This document shows, piece by piece, positions 8,322-17,389 of a stretch of DNA of 32,351 nt. Numbering within the stretch: position 1 is the first letter of the stretch; every line of letters begins with the position of its first letter. Below the pieces are notes generated by a model. It did no database searches, had not been told where the DNA came from, and worked only from the letters and a program-made list of their open reading frames with translations. A program made the translations under genes and the position numbers. The DNA comes from an uncultured beta proteobacterium (lineage in GTDB: Bacteria; Pseudomonadota; Gammaproteobacteria; Burkholderiales; SG8-39), in NCBI GenBank assembly GCA_903928055.1, contig CAIYPG010000138.1:1-32351 (forward strand). Direction: 5' to 3'.

Positions 8322-9479
8322 CTACTGCCCCGGCGCTGCCGGCGCCGGTTTGCCCGCAACCATGGTGAGCGGCACGCGGGCATCGCGTCCTTCCAGCCCG
8401 AACTTGTCGATGGCTCGCACCTGCAGGACATAGTTGCCCGGCTCGACATTGGCAAGACTGATGTCGGACTGATCGAAATACTGTTCACGGCGCACCTGCT
8501 GCATGGACGCATCAGTGGCCAAAGTGACGCGGTAGCGTGCAGCGCCGGCAATCGGCGGGATGCGCAGCCTGAAGTTGGGCGCGAGCTGCATCACCTGCGG
8601 CTTCGGCAGGAATGGCGCCGGCAGCAGTTGCACCGGCGGGATGGGCTTGCGAGTGTCATCGACGAAGGAGCCAAAGCCTTCGCTGACTGCCACCACGTCC
8701 GCAGCCGAGGGTTGGCTGGTGCCAGGCGGAATGCCCGCAAAGGCGATTGTGCCCTCGACCACTTCACTGCGCGTGCCGCGCGCTTCCGCAGTAACGCGAA
8801 ACTCGGTGCCGCGCACCGCCGCCGAAGCAAACCCCGTGCGAATCTCGAAACGCGAGGCCCTGCGTGCAGCCGGCTTGACCTGAACCTCGGCTTTCCCCGA
8901 AGTCATTTCAATCTGCGTATCGGTGACCTGGCTGCCGGGCACGCGCCGCGCACGCTCGACCTTCAAATCGCTGCGCGGCTGCAGGCGCAGGGTCGAACCG
9001 TCGACCAGTTGCAGGGTGACGTAGCCGTTGTCGGCGGTCTTGACGCCTGCGCCCTCGGCCAGGCGTTCGTTGGCTGACAGTGGCGTGCCATCGGCCCTGC
9101 TGACCGGACCGACAACGCTGCGTACCACAACCTCTGCCGGATCCACGCGCAGCAGAGCCTTGGGAATCACCAGAATGCTGCCGGGCACCAGACGCAGCGG
9201 ATCTGCAATGTTGTTGCGCTTTTGCAGGTCCGGCCAGCGATTCGGATCAATCAGCAGGCGCTTGCCAATGGCAATCAGCGTATCGGTGCGCTGCAGCGTC
9301 AGCTCGAAATCGCCATCGTCGCCATCAGCGGCATGCACACTGTGCGCGCCAAAGACCAGCATCGCCAGCAGGCACAACAGCATGGCAAAAGTACCGGCAC
9401 GCATGGCTTGCAAGAGACCTGCCGCCGGCGCGATCCGGGATTGGCGCTTGTTGGTCAGCGCGACTGCGGGGTGTTGCAT
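8322..9479 (-). CDS. LysM-FecR domain periplasmic protein
   Basis: A 385-residue exported protein. After a signal-anchor helix (FAMLLCLLAMLVFGAHSVHA) comes a LysM-like peptidoglycan-binding segment (TLIAIGKRLLIDPNRWPDLQ ... VPGSILVIPK). A FecR domain follows, with GVKTADNGYVTLQLVDGSTL, SGKAEVQVKP and TGFASAAVRGTEFRVT. The C-terminal part resembles a fibronectin-like fold (YRVTLATD ... VEPGNYVLQVRAID) and ends in a Pro/Ala tail. ATG 9479 is chosen because GGAGC lies 7 bases upstream. FecR/LysM proteins are often encoded beside CHASE2 proteins, as here, where the CHASE2 kinase gene lies just upstream on the same strand (95-base gap). It probably works with the kinase at the cell envelope. Confidence 0.85.
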   Translation of the reverse strand: MQHPAVALTNKRQSRIAPAAGLLQAMRAGTFAMLLCLLAMLVFGAHSVHAADGDDGDFELTLQRTDTLIAIGKRLLIDPNRWPDLQKRNNIADPLRLVPGSILVIPKALLRVDPAEVVVRSVVGPVSRADGTPLSANERLAEGAGVKTADNGYVTLQLVDGSTLRLQPRSDLKVERARRVPGSQVTDTQIEMTSGKAEVQVKPAARRASRFEIRTGFASAAVRGTEFRVTAEARGTRSEVVEGTIAFAGIPPGTSQPSAADVVAVSEGFGSFVDDTRKPIPPVQLLPAPFLPKPQVMQLAPNFRLRIPPIAGAARYRVTLATDASMQQVRREQYFDQSDISLANVEPGNYVLQVRAIDKFGLEGRDARVPLTMVAGKPAPAAPGQ

Positions 9480-9574
9480 GCGTGCTCCAGTGAATGAATC
9501 AACCGGCAAATTCTACAGTGGCATCCCTTGGCACCACATGGAATATTCACGAACAATGACAATGGGATGCATCA

Positions 9575-12019
9575 TCACTCACGATGCGTCGCCTGCTCTG
9601 ATGCGGTCGGAATGACAAACCCGAATTCAGAGCCCGCTCCGGGCTGGCTGCTGACACGCATTTCCCCGTGATGCCGGTCGATGACCATTTTGACGAAGGA
9701 AAGTCCCAGGCCCACACCCTTTTCGACCGGCTGGCCCGGCGTGGAGAATCTGGCAAAGCGCTCAAACAGCCGCTTCTGGTTCGCTTCGCTGATGCCATAG
9801 CCCTGGTCGCGTACCGTGCAGTGCGCCCTCCCGCCTTCCATCGCGACCGCGACCGTCACCACAGTATCCGCCGGGCTGTACTTCACCGCGTTATTGATGA
9901 GATTCACCAGCGTACGAACAAGCAACGCCTTGTCGGCGCGCACCGGCACCGCGTCCTCGCCTGAATATTCCACCCGTATCGATTTGGCAAGGGCCTGCGC
10001 CTGCACTGCACCCACTGCTTCGCGGGCGACCTCTGCGAGATCGCAATCCAGCAATTGCAAAACCTGCGTCTCGGCACGCGACACCTCAATGAACTGGTCG
10101 GCGAGCTGTATGGTGGCGCGCGCCTGACCCTGCACCTGGCGGATGATCTGATCCGCGGGAAACCTTACCGGGTCCAGTTCATACAGTTCCAGCGCAGCCA
10201 GGATGGACGCCTGTGGCGAGCGGATATCGTGACTGAGAAAGGCCAGTGTCTCGTCACGCTTGCGCTGCGCTTCACGGATGGCCGAGATATCCACCAGCGT
10301 GACCAGCAGCCCGGTGCGCCCGCCTTCAATGTCCACGCAGGGCGCGCAATCCAGCAGGATGTTGCGCCCGGTGCGGTCCTGAAATTCGATTTCTGCATGG
10401 CTCCCGGCGTCAGGCAGGAGCCGCGCCTCCAGCCACAGGCCGGTCCGGTCGGGCGCCAGAGACTGCATCAGCGCCTCAATGGACTGCCCGCGCAGTTGTT
10501 CCACACTCGCCGCCCCAAGGAGTTGCGCCGCCAGCCGATTGGCGATCAGCACGCGCTCGTCGGTACCCGCCACCAGTGTGGCCACCGGCAGGCTGTTCAG
10601 GCTGTCGGATATGAAACGTCGCGCCTCGCGCAGGCGCTCTGCCGCGACCCGAAGCGAACCGAGCTTCCTGCCCAGCACGTCCGAGAAGCGCGAACCCAGC
10701 GTCGCCGCCCGACCTGGCACGATGGCCGGCTCCTCCTCCATGCGCTCGAACTGGCTGCCAAGGAAACTCACCACCGCCTCCAGCCGGCGCCAGCTCCACA
10801 AGGGAAATGCAACCAGAAGGATGAGCAGCACGGCACCGGGCGGAAACCACACCTGTGCCGAGGCAAGGATCATTGCCGCCGCCGCAAGCATGTTGGCAAT
10901 CAGCATCGTCACCAGCAGCAGTACCAGGCGCGGAGACAACAGCACAAAGGCGGCCAGCGCGACGGCCACCGGAAACAGCGTGAACAGCGCACTGGCTGTG
11001 GGCGAAGCAAAACGCGTGGCGCGCCCTTGCAGCATGGCGCCCAGGTTCTGCGCGTGGACCTCCACCCCGGGCATGAGCTCGGTATTTCCGGTGGTGGGCG
11101 TGGGATAGGCATCGCCCAGGCCCGTCGCGGTCGCACCGATGAACACATACTTGCCGGCCAGCTCCCTGGCACCGGCCTCGCCGGTCAGCACCTTGATGGC
11201 CGGAATGCGCGTCACCGTGCCCGGCGGGCCGGCGAAGTCGATGTGCACCCAGTAATCGCGCAACCAGCTCCCGGGTCCGTTCAGCTCCTGCGGCCGGCGG
11301 TCACCGGGAAGTCCGGTAAAAGGGAAGGCCTGACCGCCCGTCACCCTTGCGGCGGCCTGACCCATCGCCAGGCTCATCGCCGGCCACTGCTGCTTGTCCA
11401 GGCCCTCACTCAGGAACAGGCTGCGCACCACGCCGTCGGGATCCGGCTCCATATGCGTGTGCGCCAGCATCGCGCCGCTGGCGGCAAACGGTTCCGCCGG
11501 CCCCAGCACCTCTGGCGCCGCGCCGTCGCGCCCCACTGCCACCACCGACAACACCAGGCCCGGCACGGACTTCATTGCCTTCGCCAGCGCAGCGTCGCCG
11601 GAAGGATCGCGGTCGTCCAGTTCCGACAGGATCACGTCCACGCCGACAGCCTTGGGCTGCGCCTTGCCGATGCGATCCAGAAGCGTTGCCAGCACCGCAC
11701 GCCGCCACGGCCAGCGCCCGATGGCGGCAATGCTTTCGTCGTCGATGGTGACAATGACGATGTCCGAGGTCACCGGCCGGCTGCGCATCGACTGCGCGAT
11801 GTCATAGAGCTGGCGGTCGATGCGCCCCAGTCCGACCTGCGCGCCCAGGTAAAGCGCCAGCGTCGAAAGCAGAACGGCGAGCACCACCCATTCGAGCAGC
11901 GCGCGCCGCGGCAGGCGGATCCGGTTCCATGGTTTCGCGGCTGACCGCGGCAAGGGCGTGCTCACGCGACATCCGCCCGGAGGCGCCCCTGTGAAAGCGG
12001 ACCCTGCATGATCGGGCAC
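9575..12019 (-). CDS. CHASE2-PAS sensor histidine kinase
   Basis: An 814-residue membrane kinase. Order of parts: transmembrane helix 1 (about residues 41-60); a periplasmic CHASE2 sensor (about 65-335) with SDIVIVTIDDESI, GRWPWRR, VGVDVI and YVFIGATATGLGD; three membrane helices (about 342-410); a PAS region (about 470-580); HisKA with FLSHDIRSP (His597); and an ATPase domain with NLINNAVKYS, DQGYGIS and GVGLGLSF. All catalytic boxes are intact. The first codon is uncertain: ATG 12019 is used, and an in-frame GTG at 11965 is possible. It precedes the LysM-FecR gene and follows a small membrane-protein gene by 30 bases. Its ligand is unknown; the convergent single receiver may be its target. 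Confidence 0.9.
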   Translation of the reverse strand: MPDHAGSAFTGAPPGGCRVSTPLPRSAAKPWNRIRLPRRALLEWVVLAVLLSTLALYLGAQVGLGRIDRQLYDIAQSMRSRPVTSDIVIVTIDDESIAAIGRWPWRRAVLATLLDRIGKAQPKAVGVDVILSELDDRDPSGDAALAKAMKSVPGLVLSVVAVGRDGAAPEVLGPAEPFAASGAMLAHTHMEPDPDGVVRSLFLSEGLDKQQWPAMSLAMGQAAARVTGGQAFPFTGLPGDRRPQELNGPGSWLRDYWVHIDFAGPPGTVTRIPAIKVLTGEAGARELAGKYVFIGATATGLGDAYPTPTTGNTELMPGVEVHAQNLGAMLQGRATRFASPTASALFTLFPVAVALAAFVLLSPRLVLLLVTMLIANMLAAAAMILASAQVWFPPGAVLLILLVAFPLWSWRRLEAVVSFLGSQFERMEEEPAIVPGRAATLGSRFSDVLGRKLGSLRVAAERLREARRFISDSLNSLPVATLVAGTDERVLIANRLAAQLLGAASVEQLRGQSIEALMQSLAPDRTGLWLEARLLPDAGSHAEIEFQDRTGRNILLDCAPCVDIEGGRTGLLVTLVDISAIREAQRKRDETLAFLSHDIRSPQASILAALELYELDPVRFPADQIIRQVQGQARATIQLADQFIEVSRAETQVLQLLDCDLAEVAREAVGAVQAQALAKSIRVEYSGEDAVPVRADKALLVRTLVNLINNAVKYSPADTVVTVAVAMEGGRAHCTVRDQGYGISEANQKRLFERFARFSTPGQPVEKGVGLGLSFVKMVIDRHHGEMRVSSQPGAGSEFGFVIPTASEQATHRE

Positions 12020-12049
12020 TGGTTCATTGATTCGAAGCCGCCGCGGGCG

Positions 12050-12487
12050 CTAAGAGAACGTGGTGGGCTGCGCGGCAACCTGGGCGCCGCGCTCCTGCAT
12101 CACCTTGCGCATGTGCGTGACGACGTATTCGGACACGTCTTCGGGCTGTTCGTAGGCCTTGGGGTAGATCATCACCTTCCCGAGCGGGCTGACAAGGATG
12201 AAGGCCCCCGAATACATGGTGACTTCGGAGACATCGTTCCATGGCACGAAAATCCGGCCGTTCAGGGTAAGCTGCGAAACGCCGGCTTCACCCAGTTCAG
12301 TCACCTGGTATTTGCGCACCGACCACAACAGGCCGGACGCGCAGGCCAGGCTGGCCAGCATGCCGACAATGGCAATGGGGCCGGAGAAATCCAGTCCGGA
12401 CAGGGATGCGACAATCAGGATGACGACCAGGGATGCGAGCATCATCCCCATGCTGATGAGGAAACGGCGAGCAAGCTTGAGTTTCAT
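12050..12487 (-). CDS. Small membrane protein with PH-like domain
   Basis: A 145-residue protein with two adjacent hydrophobic helices (about residues 8-30 and 36-56). A cytosolic domain follows with the strand pattern YQVTELGEAGVSQLTLNGRIFVPWNDVSEV ... GAFILVSPLGKVMIYPKAY, which resembles bacterial pleckstrin-homology-like (YcxB/bPH) domains. ATG 12487 begins just before the first helix; upstream in-frame ATGs give a non-hydrophobic extension. Being 30 bases ahead of the CHASE2 kinase on the same strand it may be co-transcribed. Function unknown. Confidence 0.65.
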   Translation of the reverse strand: MKLKLARRFLISMGMMLASLVVILIVASLSGLDFSGPIAIVGMLASLACASGLLWSVRKYQVTELGEAGVSQLTLNGRIFVPWNDVSEVTMYSGAFILVSPLGKVMIYPKAYEQPEDVSEYVVTHMRKVMQERGAQVAAQPTTFS

Positions 12488-12609
12488 GGTCCCGGATTTT
12501 ACATGGTCGGCCGCAATTTCCACCGCATGTCGCAAGGAACGGATAGTTTTGCAAATGCCGGCAAGGCACAGTGGATGCGTCATCTTGCCAATGTGAGCGA
12601 AAATCCGTC

Positions 12610-13539
12610 ATGGCCCGCCAACGATCCGCCACCACAGCCGTGGCTGCCGCACTCCGCGACAGGATGCACGACCTCTGTCGGTACATTGAAACCCACGCCG
12701 ATGAGCCGTTGAGCCTTGCCGAACTGGGCCGGCGCGCGGATGCGAGTCCGTTTCATCTGCAACGAACCTTCAAGGCGGTGGTCGGCGTGACTCCGCGGGA
12801 GTACGTCGAAGCCTGCCGGCTGAAAGCATTGAAGGGCGGCCTGCGCAAGGCGCCATCCGTCACGCATGCCATTCATGACGCCGGCTTCGGCTCGAGCAGC
12901 CGCGTATATGAGCGCGCCAGCAAGCATCTGGGCATGACGCCGAAACAGTATCGCCGTGGCGGAGAAGGTGTGTCGATCTCGTATGCCACTACCAGGACGG
13001 CACTCGGCCTACTGATGATGGCTGCCACCGATCGCGGCCTGTGCTCGGTGCAACTGGGCGATGGACACTCGGAACTCGTCGCGCAACTGGCGCTTGAATT
13101 TCCCAACGCATCGATCAAACAGATGCACCACCGCACGGACAAAAAATCCCGCGGGCAATTCTCAGCATGGATGCATGCACTAAAGGAACATTTGGTAGAA
13201 CTGCGAGGCAGCGTATCATTACGACTTGACCTGCCGCTGGACATACAAGGAACGGCCTTTCAAATGAACGTGTGGCGCTACCTGATGCAGATTCCCGCTG
13301 GTGAAGTGCGCTCTTATTCCGAAGTTGCGCGCGCCATCGGCAGGCCGTCGGCTGCGCGCGCCGTGGCAAGTGCCTGCGCACGCAACCGGCTCGCCATCGT
13401 CATTCCCTGCCACCGCGTGATACGTGGTGACGGCGGCATGGGCGGCTATCGCTGGGGACTGGAGCGCAAGCGCGCCCTGATAGCACAGGAGCGCGCAGCG
13501 CAGACGACATCCCAGGCCAGGTCACAAACACGAGGCTGA
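12610..13539 (+). CDS. ada: Ada-like protein: AraC helix-turn-helix plus O6-methylguanine-DNA methyltransferase
   Basis: A 309-residue protein of two parts. Residues 15-115 are an AraC-type DNA-binding domain (LSLAELGRRADASPFHLQRTFK, then GFGSSSRVYERASKHLGMTP). Residues 120-295 are a methyltransferase of the Ogt/AdaB type with FQMNVWRYLMQIPAGEVRSY, the acceptor Cys267 in IPCHRVI and GGYRWGLERK. The N-terminal zinc/Cys38 methylphosphotriester sensor domain of E. coli Ada is absent, so methylation-triggered activation must differ or be lost. ATG 12610 was chosen because it directly precedes the helix-turn-helix domain; the frame opens at 12571. The alkA gene follows after 10 bases: an alkylation-repair operon. 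Confidence 0.88.
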   Translation: MARQRSATTAVAAALRDRMHDLCRYIETHADEPLSLAELGRRADASPFHLQRTFKAVVGVTPREYVEACRLKALKGGLRKAPSVTHAIHDAGFGSSSRVYERASKHLGMTPKQYRRGGEGVSISYATTRTALGLLMMAATDRGLCSVQLGDGHSELVAQLALEFPNASIKQMHHRTDKKSRGQFSAWMHALKEHLVELRGSVSLRLDLPLDIQGTAFQMNVWRYLMQIPAGEVRSYSEVARAIGRPSAARAVASACARNRLAIVIPCHRVIRGDGGMGGYRWGLERKRALIAQERAAQTTSQARSQTRG

Positions 13540-13549
13540 ACGGATACTG

Positions 13550-14356
13550 ATGCGGAACAAGACCATCGGCTCGCTTGCCGTCTGCGAGCCCTTTCCCTGG
13601 GATGCATTGCTTGCCTACCTCGCCCCGCGCATGACGCCGGGCGTTGAGCGCATCGACGCCGGCTGCTACGTGCGCAGCGTCACTTCAAAAGGCAAATCCG
13701 GCGAAGTCACGGTTGCGTTCAACCGCGATGCCGGATGCCTGGAGCTCACTGCCACCGGAACCGTCGACGGCGATGATGCGCTGATGCGCGCCGCCCGCCT
13801 GTTCGACCCTGCATTTGACGCCGCACCCGTCGTTGCACACCTCGAAAAATCCGCGGTGCTCGCGCCCGCCGTCGCCCGCGCCCCAGGAATGCGTCCGCCC
13901 GGCGCATGGTCGCCTTTCGAACTGTGCGTACGCACCATCCTCGGCCAGCAGGTCAGCGTCACCGCAGCCGGCACGTTGTTCCGGCGGGTGATAGACCGTG
14001 CAACGCTCGTCACGCCGCACGCCGTTGCCAGCGCCGACTTCAGCGAAATCGGCATGCCCGCCCGGCGCGTGCTGGCGATGCAGTCACTGGCCGTCGCTGC
14101 AACGAATGGCCTGGACCTGGACACCGCGTCCTGGATCCAGATCGACGACGTGCTGCGCACCCTGCCCGGCTTCGGCCCGTGGACACGCAGCTATCTGGCT
14201 ATCCGCCTCGGGCGCGACGCAAACGCCTTTCCGCACACCGACCTTGGCCTGATCCGCGGCGCAGGCACGGAATCGCCGGCCGAATTGCTCAAGGCGGCCG
14301 AAGCGTGGCAGCCGTACCGCGGCCATGCTGCGGTGTATTTGTGGAGCACCGGCTAG
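13550..14356 (+). CDS. alkA: DNA-3-methyladenine glycosylase II (AlkA type)
   Basis: A 268-residue base-excision glycosylase that removes alkylated purines and pyrimidines. The catalytic core is clear: PFELCVRTILGQQVSVTAA, the helix-hairpin-helix LRTLPGFGPWTRSYLAIRL, and the catalytic Asp231 in NAFPHTDLGL. The N-terminal 110 residues match the AlkA_N fold. It begins 10 bases after the ada-like stop codon and is almost certainly co-transcribed. Length is close to that of E. coli AlkA (282). Confidence 0.9.
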   Translation: MRNKTIGSLAVCEPFPWDALLAYLAPRMTPGVERIDAGCYVRSVTSKGKSGEVTVAFNRDAGCLELTATGTVDGDDALMRAARLFDPAFDAAPVVAHLEKSAVLAPAVARAPGMRPPGAWSPFELCVRTILGQQVSVTAAGTLFRRVIDRATLVTPHAVASADFSEIGMPARRVLAMQSLAVAATNGLDLDTASWIQIDDVLRTLPGFGPWTRSYLAIRLGRDANAFPHTDLGLIRGAGTESPAELLKAAEAWQPYRGHAAVYLWSTG

Positions 14357-14459
14357 CGGTCGAAAAGACCGATCACGCAACCCACAGTAACCCGCACAGC
14401 CGCACGACAGGCTGGCCTGTCGCTCACCAGAATGCAAAACAGCAAAAGGAGATTTGAAC

Positions 14460-15425
14460 ATGCGTCCGTACCGTTGCATTGGCGCACTCGCGATGGCACT
14501 CGCGTCCCAGCTCGCCCTGGCGCAGGGTTACCCCAATCATCCGGTGCGCCTGGTGCTGCCCTTTGCACCGGGCGGCACCGCCGACATCATCGGCCGGCCA
14601 CTGGCACAGAAGCTGAGCGAACAACTCGGACAAAGCATCGTAGTGGACAATCGCGGTGGTGCCGGTGGAGTGGTTGGCGCCGCGGCGGTGGCACAGTCCG
14701 CGGCTGACGGCTATACCCTGCTCCTCGGCAGCAGCGGCGCCCTCACCATTTCCCCGAATTTCGGCAACATTCCCTACGATGCGGTACGCGACTTCGCTCC
14801 CATCGGCCTCGTCGCCACCTCGCAATTCGTGCTGGTCGTGCATCCCTCAGTGCAGGCGACCAGCGTCAGGCAGCTGATTGCATTGGCCGGCGCCAAACCC
14901 GATTCGCTGCGTTTCGGATCAGCAGGTACGGGTAATGTCGGTCACCTGGCCGCCGAACTCTTCGACAGTCTTGCCAAGGTCAAGATGACCCATGTGCCGT
15001 ACAAAGGCGCAGGTCCCATGACCACCGATCTGCTGGCCGGTCGCGTCGAACTCGCCTTTCCCGGACTGGCCTCGCTGGTGCCGCACATCAAGGCAGGCAA
15101 GCTGCGCGCCCTCGCCGTAACCGGCCCGAAGCGCTCGGACGTCCTTCCCGACGTGCCCACCCTGAATGAAGCCGGATTGCCGGGCTACGAAGCCATTACC
15201 TTCTGGGGTGTGCTCGCGCCGGCAAAAACTCCGCGTCCCATCATCGACAAGCTGGGCGGCTCGATCAATGCCGCGCTCAAGACACCGGAACTGAGGAACA
15301 CCTACGTCACGACCGGCAACGATCCGGCGAGCAGCACGCCCGAGGAGTTTGCAGCCTTGATCAAGGGCGACATCACGAAATGGGGCAAGATCATCCGCGA
15401 TGCGGACATCAAGCCCGACGAATGA
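14460..15425 (+). CDS. Bug/TctC-family periplasmic solute receptor (copy 3)
   Basis: This 321-residue receptor has a signal peptide (ALAMALASQLALAQ), YPNHPVRLVLPFAPGGTADI, AADGYTLLLGSSG, IPYDAVRDF, MTHVPYKGAGPMTTDLLAGR and DITKWGKIIRDADIKPDE. It is a close match to the Bug consensus. AAGGAG lies 8 bases before ATG 14460. A TTG two codons upstream is in frame, but the Shine-Dalgarno spacing favours the ATG. The carboxymuconolactone decarboxylase-family gene follows 15 bases downstream, so the two probably share a transcript and a substrate pathway. Confidence 0.94.
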   Translation: MRPYRCIGALAMALASQLALAQGYPNHPVRLVLPFAPGGTADIIGRPLAQKLSEQLGQSIVVDNRGGAGGVVGAAAVAQSAADGYTLLLGSSGALTISPNFGNIPYDAVRDFAPIGLVATSQFVLVVHPSVQATSVRQLIALAGAKPDSLRFGSAGTGNVGHLAAELFDSLAKVKMTHVPYKGAGPMTTDLLAGRVELAFPGLASLVPHIKAGKLRALAVTGPKRSDVLPDVPTLNEAGLPGYEAITFWGVLAPAKTPRPIIDKLGGSINAALKTPELRNTYVTTGNDPASSTPEEFAALIKGDITKWGKIIRDADIKPDE

Positions 15426-15440
15426 TCCAGGAGAGATGAC

Positions 15441-15998
15441 ATGACACGCATTCCCACCCTCACGCTGGAAACGATGTCCGAGGAACAGCGCCGCATCTAC
15501 CGCGGCATCATGAGCCGTCGCGGTCCGGTGCAGGGCCCGCTGCTGGCCGCCATGCACCGCCCCCTGCTCGGTGAAACCTGGGGACATTTCGGCGATGCCA
15601 TCCGCGCACAAGCCTCCATCCCGAAGGATCTCGCCGCCATTGCCGTCATGCAGACCTGCCGCTTCATGAACTGCCAGTACATGTGGGCCGTTCACTTCCC
15701 GCTATCCGAGAAGGCCGGGCTGCGCGCCGACATCATGGAAAGCATCCGCCTCGGGAAGACGCCTGAAAACTTCGATATCGACCAGATGAAGATCTGGGGT
15801 TTCTGCACGGAGTTGCTGGAGAAAAAAGCCCTGACCGAGGCCACACACGCCGCCGTGAAGGACACCTGGGGCATCGCCGGCGCCGTGGACCTCTCTGCGA
15901 TGATCGGCTACTACGTGCTGTGCGCGCTGATGATCGGTGCGAACGATCTGCCACAGCCGGATGTCACCACTTCGGTGCTGGCGCCGCTGCCGGCCTGA
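15441..15998 (+). CDS. Carboxymuconolactone decarboxylase-family protein
   Basis: A 185-residue all-helical protein. GPLLAAMHRPLLGETWGHFGDAIRAQASIPKDLAAIAVM and NCQYMWAVHFP match the carboxymuconolactone decarboxylase/AhpD-like family. The family's redox C-x-x-C is not present: the conserved second Cys is in NCQYMW, but three residues earlier there is Phe, and the other Cys lies five residues back. A peroxidase-type activity is therefore unlikely; decarboxylase-like or unknown chemistry fits better. It has a good ribosome site (CAGGAGAGATGAC before ATG) and follows the Bug gene closely. Confidence 0.8.
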   Translation: MTRIPTLTLETMSEEQRRIYRGIMSRRGPVQGPLLAAMHRPLLGETWGHFGDAIRAQASIPKDLAAIAVMQTCRFMNCQYMWAVHFPLSEKAGLRADIMESIRLGKTPENFDIDQMKIWGFCTELLEKKALTEATHAAVKDTWGIAGAVDLSAMIGYYVLCALMIGANDLPQPDVTTSVLAPLPA

Positions 15999-16047
15999 AC
16001 CGCACATTTGGCGACAGGACCGGCTGGCACGCAACAACCTCTCGGCA

Positions 16048-17019
16048 TCATTCGGGCTTCAGCTTCGCTTCACGAATCACCTTGCCAAGGCGTGCCATCT
16101 CGATTTTGATGTGCGCGGCAAATTCCTCCGGTGTGCTGCCGATGGGGTCGGCACCTTCGGCGGCGAGCCGTTCGCGCACATCGGGTTGCTTCACCGCACG
16201 CACAATCTCGGCATTCAGACGCTGCACGATATCGCGCGGCGTACCGGCCGGCACCAGGATGCCGTACCAGGAGCCCGCTTCGTATCCGGTCACGCCGGCT
16301 TCAGACATGGTGGGCACATCCGGCAGCACTGATGAACGCGTCTTGCTGGATACCGCCAGTGCCCGCACCTTGCCCGCCTTTATCTGCGGGGCCAGCGCGA
16401 CGATGCTGTTCATCATCAACTGCACCTGCCCGCCAAGAATGTCGGTCAATGCCGGTGCAAATCCCTTGTACGGAACATGCGTCATCTGTATGCCGGCCAT
16501 CGATTCATACAACAGCGTAGCCAGATGCGAGGAACTTCCATTGCCATTCGTGGCGTAGTTCAGCTTTCCCGGGCTGGCCTTGGCGATCGCCGTCAGCTCG
16601 GCCACGGTGCGCGCATTGACGCCAGGGTTGACTACCAGCACCGACGGCGCCGAAGCAATCAGCGACACGGGTGAAAAATCCTTCACCGCGTCGTACGGCA
16701 GATTGGGCATGAGTGTGGGATTGACGGCATGGCTGCCCACACCACCGAGAAACAGCGTATAGCCGTCAGCCGGCGCGCGCGCCGCGGCCTCTGCGCCGAT
16801 CACCCCGCCCGCGCCCGCGCGGTTATCCACGACGACCTGCTGGCCCATGGAGCCGCTCATCTGGGCTGCAATCGCCCGGGCAATCGTGTCATTGCCGCCA
16901 CCCGGCGCAAACGGCACGATCAGCCGCAGCGGCTTGGCGGGATAGGACTGCGCATGCGAGGCAACGGGCAACGCCAGAACCAGCGCCGCAAAGGTGAACC
17001 GCACAAAATCCAGAAACAT
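16048..17019 (-). CDS. Bug/TctC-family periplasmic solute receptor (copy 4)
   Basis: A 323-residue receptor. Signal peptide FTFAALVLALPVASHAQ, then YPAKPLRLIVPFAPGGGNDT, APADGYTLFLGG, NLPYDAVKDFSPV, MTHVPYKGFAPALTDILGG and IEMARLGKVIREAKLKPE. AGGAGGAG stands about 6 bases before ATG 17019; the frame opens further upstream at 17094 without a signal peptide. It is convergent with the decarboxylase-family gene (49-base gap) and divergent from the OmpA-family gene. Confidence 0.94.
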   Translation of the reverse strand: MFLDFVRFTFAALVLALPVASHAQSYPAKPLRLIVPFAPGGGNDTIARAIAAQMSGSMGQQVVVDNRAGAGGVIGAEAAARAPADGYTLFLGGVGSHAVNPTLMPNLPYDAVKDFSPVSLIASAPSVLVVNPGVNARTVAELTAIAKASPGKLNYATNGNGSSSHLATLLYESMAGIQMTHVPYKGFAPALTDILGGQVQLMMNSIVALAPQIKAGKVRALAVSSKTRSSVLPDVPTMSEAGVTGYEAGSWYGILVPAGTPRDIVQRLNAEIVRAVKQPDVRERLAAEGADPIGSTPEEFAAHIKIEMARLGKVIREAKLKPE

Positions 17020-17389
17020 GAAAACTCCTCCTGATGGCGCCGGCTTCAATCGAAACAGGACATTCCTGACCGATATACGGCCGGTGCCCGCCATTTAACT
17101 ACATCGGAGGCCTCCGCGTGCATCACAAAGCGCGGCTTTTGATCCAGCTCAATCGAAAAACCGTCCCTGCTGGCGCGCGAAGAAAGGTCATGGCCACCAT
17201 CGGAAATCCAGCCGATATGTACGTTGGCGTACAGAGATGACGGTGCTCCCAATGGAAAATCGCCGCAACGTGTTCAGGAAGTTGATGGAGGAGCTGATGC
17301 GCGGATCACGAGCTGCCGGATCGAATCGCGCATCAATGGAGCGTTTGTTCATGTCACCACATGACACGCCCGCCAACTTTAGGATGATC
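17020..17389. promoter_or_regulatory. 370-base divergent region between Bug and OmpA-family genes
   Basis: This stretch must hold the promoters of both flanking genes. A perfect inverted repeat (TCATGT, 4-base spacer, ACATGA; 17349-17364) lies 25 bases before the OmpA start and may be an operator or an mRNA hairpin. Short minus-strand frames (17046-17252, and one starting from an ATG near 17350) are open, but they lack good starts or recognisable domains and I do not annotate them as genes. Confidence 0.35.

Noticed and set aside
10055..11944. 629-residue open frame on the plus strand
   Set aside because: It is antisense to the CHASE2 kinase and is rich in R, H, Q and P, the usual shadow of a GC-rich gene; no domain is seen.
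17046..17252. 68-residue minus-strand frame, and a second minus-strand frame starting from an ATG near 17350
   Set aside because: The first starts at TTG without a ribosome site and no family is recognised for either. They might be two frames of one decayed gene, but the evidence is too thin.
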